Shown: piece after piece, positions 62,367-64,000 of the stretch
How the letters are laid out: each line of letters starts with the position of its first letter
Position numbering within the stretch: position 1 is the first letter of the stretch
Origin: JAKVAV01 sp047632755
Lineage (GTDB): Bacteria > Bacteroidota > Bacteroidia > Flavobacteriales_D > Cryomorphaceae
Assembly (NCBI GenBank): GCA_047632755.1
Contig: JBLIDT010000002.1
Coordinates: 1-64,000, forward strand
Reading direction: 5' to 3'
Length of the DNA stretch: 64,000 nt
The notes under the pieces: model-generated
Seen by the model: the letters and a program-made list of their open reading frames with translations, nothing else
Databases searched by the model: none
Told to the model about the DNA's origin: nothing
Program-made: the position numbers and the translations under genes

Positions 62367-63149
62367 ATGCAGACTGAGGCGGTGGTTCAACACATTGTAC
62401 ATTGGATGAAAACATATGCTGACCAAGCCAATACCAAAGGCTTCGTGGTTGGCGTCTCGGGTGGAATTGATTCTGCTGTAACCTCATCTTTGTGTGCCCT
62501 TACAGGTCTCCCTACCCTTTGCGTAGAGATGCCCATCCATCAAGCGGCCAATCAAGTTTCCAGAGCAGCCACACATATTACAAAGCTTAAGACCCACCGC
62601 AATAACGTCACTTCGCAATGGGTCGAGCTAACTAAAATCTTTGACGACTTTGTTCATGCTTTACCGCCCTCAACCGATGCCGATAAGCACGAATTCAGCT
62701 TGGTAAATACCCGAGCTCGCTTTCGCATGTCAACCCTTTATTACTTTGCCGGATTGAACAACTACTTGGTTGCTGGAACGGGAAATAAAGTGGAGGATTT
62801 CGGAGTTGGGTTTTACACCAAATACGGAGATGGCGGTGTTGACCTCAGCCCGATTGCCGATTTGAATAAAACCGAGGTTTACGCCCTTGGAAAAGAGTTG
62901 GGTGTGATCGATGAAATAATGCAGGCGCCGCCTACAGATGGTCTTTGGGGCGATGACCGCACCGATGAAGACCAAATTGGCGCAAGCTATCCCGAACTAG
63001 AATGGGCGATGGAATTCACCGGCGATTTGCAATCTCTAGAGGGGAGAAAAAAAGAAGTCTTTGAAATTTATCAAGGCTACCACATGCGCAATAAGCACAA
63101 GATGGTACCGATTCCCGTTTGTGAAATTCCTCAAGAGCTGAGAGGCTAA
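62367..63149 (+). CDS. nadE: Ammonia-dependent NAD+ synthetase
   Basis: 260 residues. The PP-loop SGGIDSA is at residues 31-37; GTGNKVEDFGVGFYTKYGDG and DLNKTEVYALGKELGV are typical of NadE. There is no N-terminal glutaminase domain, so it uses ammonia. It converts deamido-NAD+ to NAD+. A Shine-Dalgarno-like AAAGGA lies 4 nt upstream of the ATG. Confidence 0.95.
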   Translation: MQTEAVVQHIVHWMKTYADQANTKGFVVGVSGGIDSAVTSSLCALTGLPTLCVEMPIHQAANQVSRAATHITKLKTHRNNVTSQWVELTKIFDDFVHALPPSTDADKHEFSLVNTRARFRMSTLYYFAGLNNYLVAGTGNKVEDFGVGFYTKYGDGGVDLSPIADLNKTEVYALGKELGVIDEIMQAPPTDGLWGDDRTDEDQIGASYPELEWAMEFTGDLQSLEGRKKEVFEIYQGYHMRNKHKMVPIPVCEIPQELRG

Positions 63150-63156
63150 TCTAAAC

Positions 63157-64000
63157 CTACTGGATTTCCCAAGTATTGTTTCCGCTTAAGAGTTCCTGCA
63201 AATCGCCCTCGCCTTTTTGCTCTAAGCTTGTCTTGATTTGTTCGTGCAGCATATCTTCGTAGCACGTTTTTTCCTCTTGATAGAAAACACCAAATGGACG
63301 TGGTAAGCTGGCTGAATCACCTGTTGGCGTATCAAAGCACCGCATCAAAATACCTGCTTTTGAGCGATCCGTTTTGTCGTGTTTCCAAAGATCATCCTTA
63401 GAAAAATCGCCAGATTCAAGGTCTACAACCACAGGAGTGGCTCCATCCAACCTTACTCCCATATTCTCGTTTTCACCGAATACCAATGGCTGTCCGTGCT
63501 CTACAAATACCGTTGTATTGGCTTTTGTCGCCTTATCGGTAAAGACTCCGAAAGCACCGTCATTGAACACATTGCAGTTCTGGTAAATCTCAATAAGTGA
63601 AGTTCCTTTGTGATCGTCGGCCTCCTTCAAAATGGTGCGGAGGTGTTTTGGATCTCTGTCCATCGCGCGTGCGATAAACGTTCCATCTGCACCCGCGGCC
63701 AAAGCGAGAGGATTGAATGGATGATCTACACTGCCCATTGGGGTACTCTTGGTCACTTTACCTTCAGGTGAAGTGGGTGAATATTGACCTTTCGTAAGGC
63801 CGTAAATCTCGTTATTGAAGAGAAGCACGTTCATGTCAAAGTTCCTTCTCAATAAATGAATGATGTGGTTTCCACCAATCGAGAGTGCATCTCCATCGCC
63901 CGTAATCACCCAAATACTCAAGTTGGGATTGGCAATCTTCAATCCACTAGCTACAGCAGGAGCCCTTCCGTGGATACTGTGCATCCCGTAAGTATTGAGG
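63157..64000 (-). CDS. 2-oxoacid:ferredoxin oxidoreductase subunit beta, 5'-truncated by window edge
   Basis: At least 280 residues; the frame continues past the window edge with LNTYG before MHSIHGRAPAVASGLK, so the N-terminus with the cluster cysteines is missing here. ITGDGDALSIGGNH is the thiamine pyrophosphate/Mg motif, and NNEIYGLTKGQYSPTSP is typical of KorB-type beta subunits. With an alpha subunit (outside the window) it would decarboxylate 2-oxoglutarate or pyruvate to the acyl-CoA, reducing ferredoxin. Convergent with nadE, 7 nt apart; its cofactor links it to the thiamine salvage genes at the other end. Confidence 0.9.
   Translation of the reverse strand, partial: LNTYGMHSIHGRAPAVASGLKIANPNLSIWVITGDGDALSIGGNHIIHLLRRNFDMNVLLFNNEIYGLTKGQYSPTSPEGKVTKSTPMGSVDHPFNPLALAAGADGTFIARAMDRDPKHLRTILKEADDHKGTSLIEIYQNCNVFNDGAFGVFTDKATKANTTVFVEHGQPLVFGENENMGVRLDGATPVVVDLESGDFSKDDLWKHDKTDRSKAGILMRCFDTPTGDSASLPRPFGVFYQEEKTCYEDMLHEQIKTSLEQKGEGDLQELLSGNNTWEIQ

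Overview
The window reads as chromosomal DNA of a member of the Bacteroidota, most likely a Flavobacteriales-type organism. The evidence is a complete gldK-gldL-gldM-gldN set preceded by a porP/sprF-like gene (type IX secretion and gliding motor), separate gldA and gldB-gldC loci, a SusC/SusD pair, GatB/YqeY next to a long-tailed FtsZ, a single-domain ATP synthase epsilon subunit, and promoters of the Bacteroidota type (TTG, about 19 bp, TAnnTTTG). Genus cannot be decided from the sequence. Genes are dense, and almost every interval is core metabolism, translation, envelope or cell division; there is no prophage, insertion sequence or CRISPR array.

Layout. 1-5700: end of a thiamine-phosphate synthase gene, then a leftward vitamin region: ribF, a leucine-rich-repeat protein, a YkoF-like thiamine-binding protein, a PnuC/PnuT transporter, a NadR-like kinase, and a TonB-dependent receptor under its own promoter and TPP riboswitch. 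5779-7653: atpD-atpC with promoter and terminator. 7718-8290: a Fic gene remnant broken by one in-frame stop. 8341-11007: mazG-like, dtd and rsgA leftward, gldA rightward. 11008-13065: metK behind a SAM-II riboswitch, flanked on both sides by related non-coding repeats. 13066-15254: der and era. 15265-15833: initiator tRNA-Met followed by a decayed GIY-YIG gene bounded by a 26-bp copy of the tRNA 3' end. 15884-27458: ABC-F ATPase, gldNMLK, porP/sprF-like, an arginase-fold protein with degraded metal sites, topA. 27627-34211: miaB, a sigma-54 activator, lptE, a hypothetical gene, secG, groES, groEL. 34461-41624: susC/susD pair, a 58-codon small ORF, a histidine kinase and response regulator. 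41648-58537: yqeY and the division/cell-wall (dcw) cluster, transcribed leftward from four MraZ boxes: mraZ, rsmH, ftsL, ftsI, murE, mraY, murD, two stand-alone MurD C-domain-like genes, ftsW, murG, murC, ftsQ, ftsA, ftsZ. 58735-64000: hydrolase, engB, gldC-gldB, a beta-barrel protein, nadE, and a 2-oxoacid:ferredoxin oxidoreductase beta subunit running off the end.

The most notable items are: (1) two tandem, intact, translationally coupled paralogues of only the C-terminal domain of MurD, sitting between murD and ftsW with altered active-site residues; (2) the tRNA-fMet/GIY-YIG element, which looks like a decayed mini-mobile element that regenerated the tRNA 3' end; (3) SAM-II control of metK inside a repeat-rich interval; (4) a thiamine salvage set in which a NadR-like kinase may be the salvage kinase; (5) an arginase-fold probable pseudoenzyme beside the type IX secretion genes. 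Several genes start with TTG, and in the dcw cluster three of these TTG starts overlap the preceding stop as TTGA.
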